A stretch of DNA of 64,000 nucleotides from positions 62,001 to 126,000 of the forward strand of contig JAFYOI010000058.1 in the NCBI GenBank assembly GCA_017560255.1, given 5' to 3'. Below, one piece after another: positions 62,705 through 64,000 of the stretch. The stretch comes from Clostridia bacterium. GTDB lineage: Bacteria; Bacillota; Clostridia; Oscillospirales; Acutalibacteraceae. Each line of letters begins with the position of its first letter. Within the stretch, counting starts at the first letter, position 1. The notes below the pieces were generated by a model. That model made no database searches. It saw only the letters and a list, made by a program, of their open reading frames with translations, and was not told where the DNA came from. A program made the translations under genes and the position numbers.

Positions 62705-63754
62705 TTACATTACTTCAAAATATCCGCCGAAGTAAAGCAGCACTGCCGCAACAATACAACCAATCAACGTTATAAGAGAAAATACGCCAACTATTTTTAC
62801 TTCGCTCCAACCCGACATCTCAAAATGGTGATGTATCGGAGACATTTTGAAAAGACGTTTTCCACCCGTTTTTTTGAAATAAGTTACCTGAATGATAACG
62901 GACATAGTTTCTACTATATAGATTATTCCGATAGGCAAAAGTATCAACGGGCAATCAAGTGCATAAGCAAGGGCAACAACAAGTCCGCCCATAAACATTG
63001 AGCCCGTATCACCCATAAACGCTTTTGCGGGGTGCCAGTTCCACACAAGGAAGCCTGCGCAACCGCCGACAAGGCAAGCGGCAAGGGTGTTTACACCAAC
63101 ATACTGTTTAACCGCCGCAAAAACAAGCAACGCAACAGCAGCAACAAAAGTAACCGATGAGCAAAGTCCGTCAATTCCGTCAGTAAGGTTTACAGCATTT
63201 ACTGTACCGTAAACAATGAATATACCTACAACCCAGAAAACTATTGCAAGCGGTGTATTGGCAAGGTCAAAACGGCCAAGGAAAGGAATATACATTGAAG
63301 TTGCACCGTAGCAGTAAAGAATAACAAGGTAAACTATTACAACCAACAACTGACCAAGGCTCTTCTGCTTTGCGGTAAGCCCGAGGTTCCTTTTCTTTGC
63401 AATCTTTGTAAAGTCATCAAGAAATCCGACAACACCGAGTCCTACCGCTAAAAACAATCCCGCAAACACTTTTGCATTCTGAACCCGCATGGCTGCAGTA
63501 TTTACAAAAAACACGCCCGCATCCGTAAAATAATCGGTTACGATAGCGACGATGAGCGCAACGACTGTACCGAGCGCAAACATCATACCTCCCATTGTAG
63601 GAGTGCCCTGTTTGTTTTTATGCCACGACGGGCCGATGTCAAGAATCACTTGTCCGAACTTCAATTTCCTAAGCCACGGAATTATAAAAAATCCCGAAAA
63701 TGCTGTCACCAAAAACGCCGCTATTCCGGCTATTGCAGGTATAAAAGATGTCAT
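62705..63754 (-). CDS. mraY: Phospho-MurNAc-pentapeptide transferase
   Basis: 349 residues, about ten membrane helices. It joins UDP-MurNAc-pentapeptide to undecaprenyl phosphate (lipid I). Catalytic blocks are GFLDDFTKIAKKRNLGLTAKQK (DDxxK), VNLTDGIDGLCSSV, FMGDTGSMFMGG and the PIHHHFEMSGWSEVKI signature. An early GTPTMGGMMF is also standard. It overlaps murF by 4 bases (ATGA). murD, which usually follows, is absent and ftsW comes next. Confidence 0.97.
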   Translation of the reverse strand: MTSFIPAIAGIAAFLVTAFSGFFIIPWLRKLKFGQVILDIGPSWHKNKQGTPTMGGMMFALGTVVALIVAIVTDYFTDAGVFFVNTAAMRVQNAKVFAGLFLAVGLGVVGFLDDFTKIAKKRNLGLTAKQKSLGQLLVVIVYLVILYCYGATSMYIPFLGRFDLANTPLAIVFWVVGIFIVYGTVNAVNLTDGIDGLCSSVTFVAAVALLVFAAVKQYVGVNTLAACLVGGCAGFLVWNWHPAKAFMGDTGSMFMGGLVVALAYALDCPLILLPIGIIYIVETMSVIIQVTYFKKTGGKRLFKMSPIHHHFEMSGWSEVKIVGVFSLITLIGCIVAAVLLYFGGYFEVM

Positions 63755-64000
63755 TTATTTTCCCACCTATCATAAATCGAATAGATTACTTCCTCAAGTT
63801 TGAGACCTCTGCTTGCTTTGAAAAGAATTGCATCGCCTTCACGCAATTTACCGATAAGTTCCTGCGCAAGTTTAGTTTTATCCGTAAACAACTCTGCGTT
63901 TCTTCCGTTGGCGGCAACCGCTTTCGCATAAATTTCCGCCTCTTTTCCGTAAGCGTAAATCAAATCCGCATCGCTCTTCGCCGCCGCAACTCCAACTTCA
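63751..64000 (-). CDS. murF: UDP-MurNAc-tripeptide:D-Ala-D-Ala ligase, C-terminal part (start outside window)
   Basis: The frame is open to the end of the window, so only about 82 C-terminal residues are seen. GDAILFKASRGLKLEEVI is the diagnostic end of MurF, where the substrate-binding C-terminal domain closes. ATP, UDP-MurNAc-tripeptide and D-Ala-D-Ala are the substrates. It overlaps mraY. Confidence 0.93.
   Translation of the reverse strand, partial: EVGVAAAKSDADLIYAYGKEAEIYAKAVAANGRNAELFTDKTKLAQELIGKLREGDAILFKASRGLKLEEVIYSIYDRWENK

Overview
The window looks like chromosome from a low-GC, anaerobic member of the Clostridia (Bacillota). The evidence is Rex, an IreB-family protein, a phenylalanyl T-box leader, an indolepyruvate:ferredoxin oxidoreductase, a BadF/HgdC-type CoA dehydratase activase, YhaN/YhaO, ThyX and a Gram-positive-style division and cell-wall cluster. 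Placement below class level is not secure. Most of it is housekeeping DNA. There is no rRNA, insertion sequence, prophage or CRISPR array. Two tRNAs (Pro-GGG and Ala-GGC, both with encoded CCA) are present.

Layout. 1-3.2 kb: 3' end of aconitase, NAD-type isocitrate dehydrogenase, the redox repressor Rex and a propeller-like hypothetical. 3.2-8.6 kb: a metallophosphoesterase, then a + strand operon with a small membrane protein, recD2, comF and a MreB-like actin. 8.6-13 kb (minus): a conserved small protein, an IreB-type protein, and pheST behind a T-box leader. 13-15 kb: a small membrane protein, the nnrD repair enzyme and a lipoprotein. 15-21.8 kb (minus): an ABC-2 transporter operon with lipoproteins; it carries a partial tandem duplication that left a dead ATPase fragment. 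21.8-25.9 kb (minus): a zinc-ribbon membrane protein, a chloramphenicol-acetyltransferase-like enzyme and a TIR-like predicted nucleotide-binding protein in one apparent operon; this is the most accessory-looking part. 26-30.3 kb: a twin-domain 2-hydroxyacyl-CoA dehydratase activase plus its dehydratase-like partner. 30.4-34 kb: rplS, maf and a paired radical-SAM system. 34-41.2 kb: ACT protein, PaaK, IorB, IorA, PaaK and a sodium:solute symporter, reading as arylpyruvate/arylacetate metabolism. 41.4-42.7 kb: ArsC-like, sirtuin and a tiny membrane protein. 42.7-50 kb (minus): lysS, greA, a PcsB/EnvC-like hydrolase, ftsX, an extended ftsE, a CdaR-type regulator and a DUF4830-like protein. 50-51.4 kb: beta-carbonic anhydrase and about 400 bp of hairpin-rich DNA. 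51.4-56.7 kb: tRNA-Pro, YhaN/YhaO, a two-domain ThyX, a tiny possible spore protein and tRNA-Ala. 56.7-64 kb (minus): ftsZ, ftsQ, murA, murG, ftsW, mraY and the end of murF, a division/cell-wall cluster lacking murD and ftsA at their usual places.

Many sigma-A-type promoters with 17-bp spacers and U-tailed hairpins were read directly from the sequence and are listed. Start codons were moved to the best ribosome binding site where an in-frame upstream extension looked spurious. Functions are assigned from motifs and family knowledge; nothing was computed by database search.
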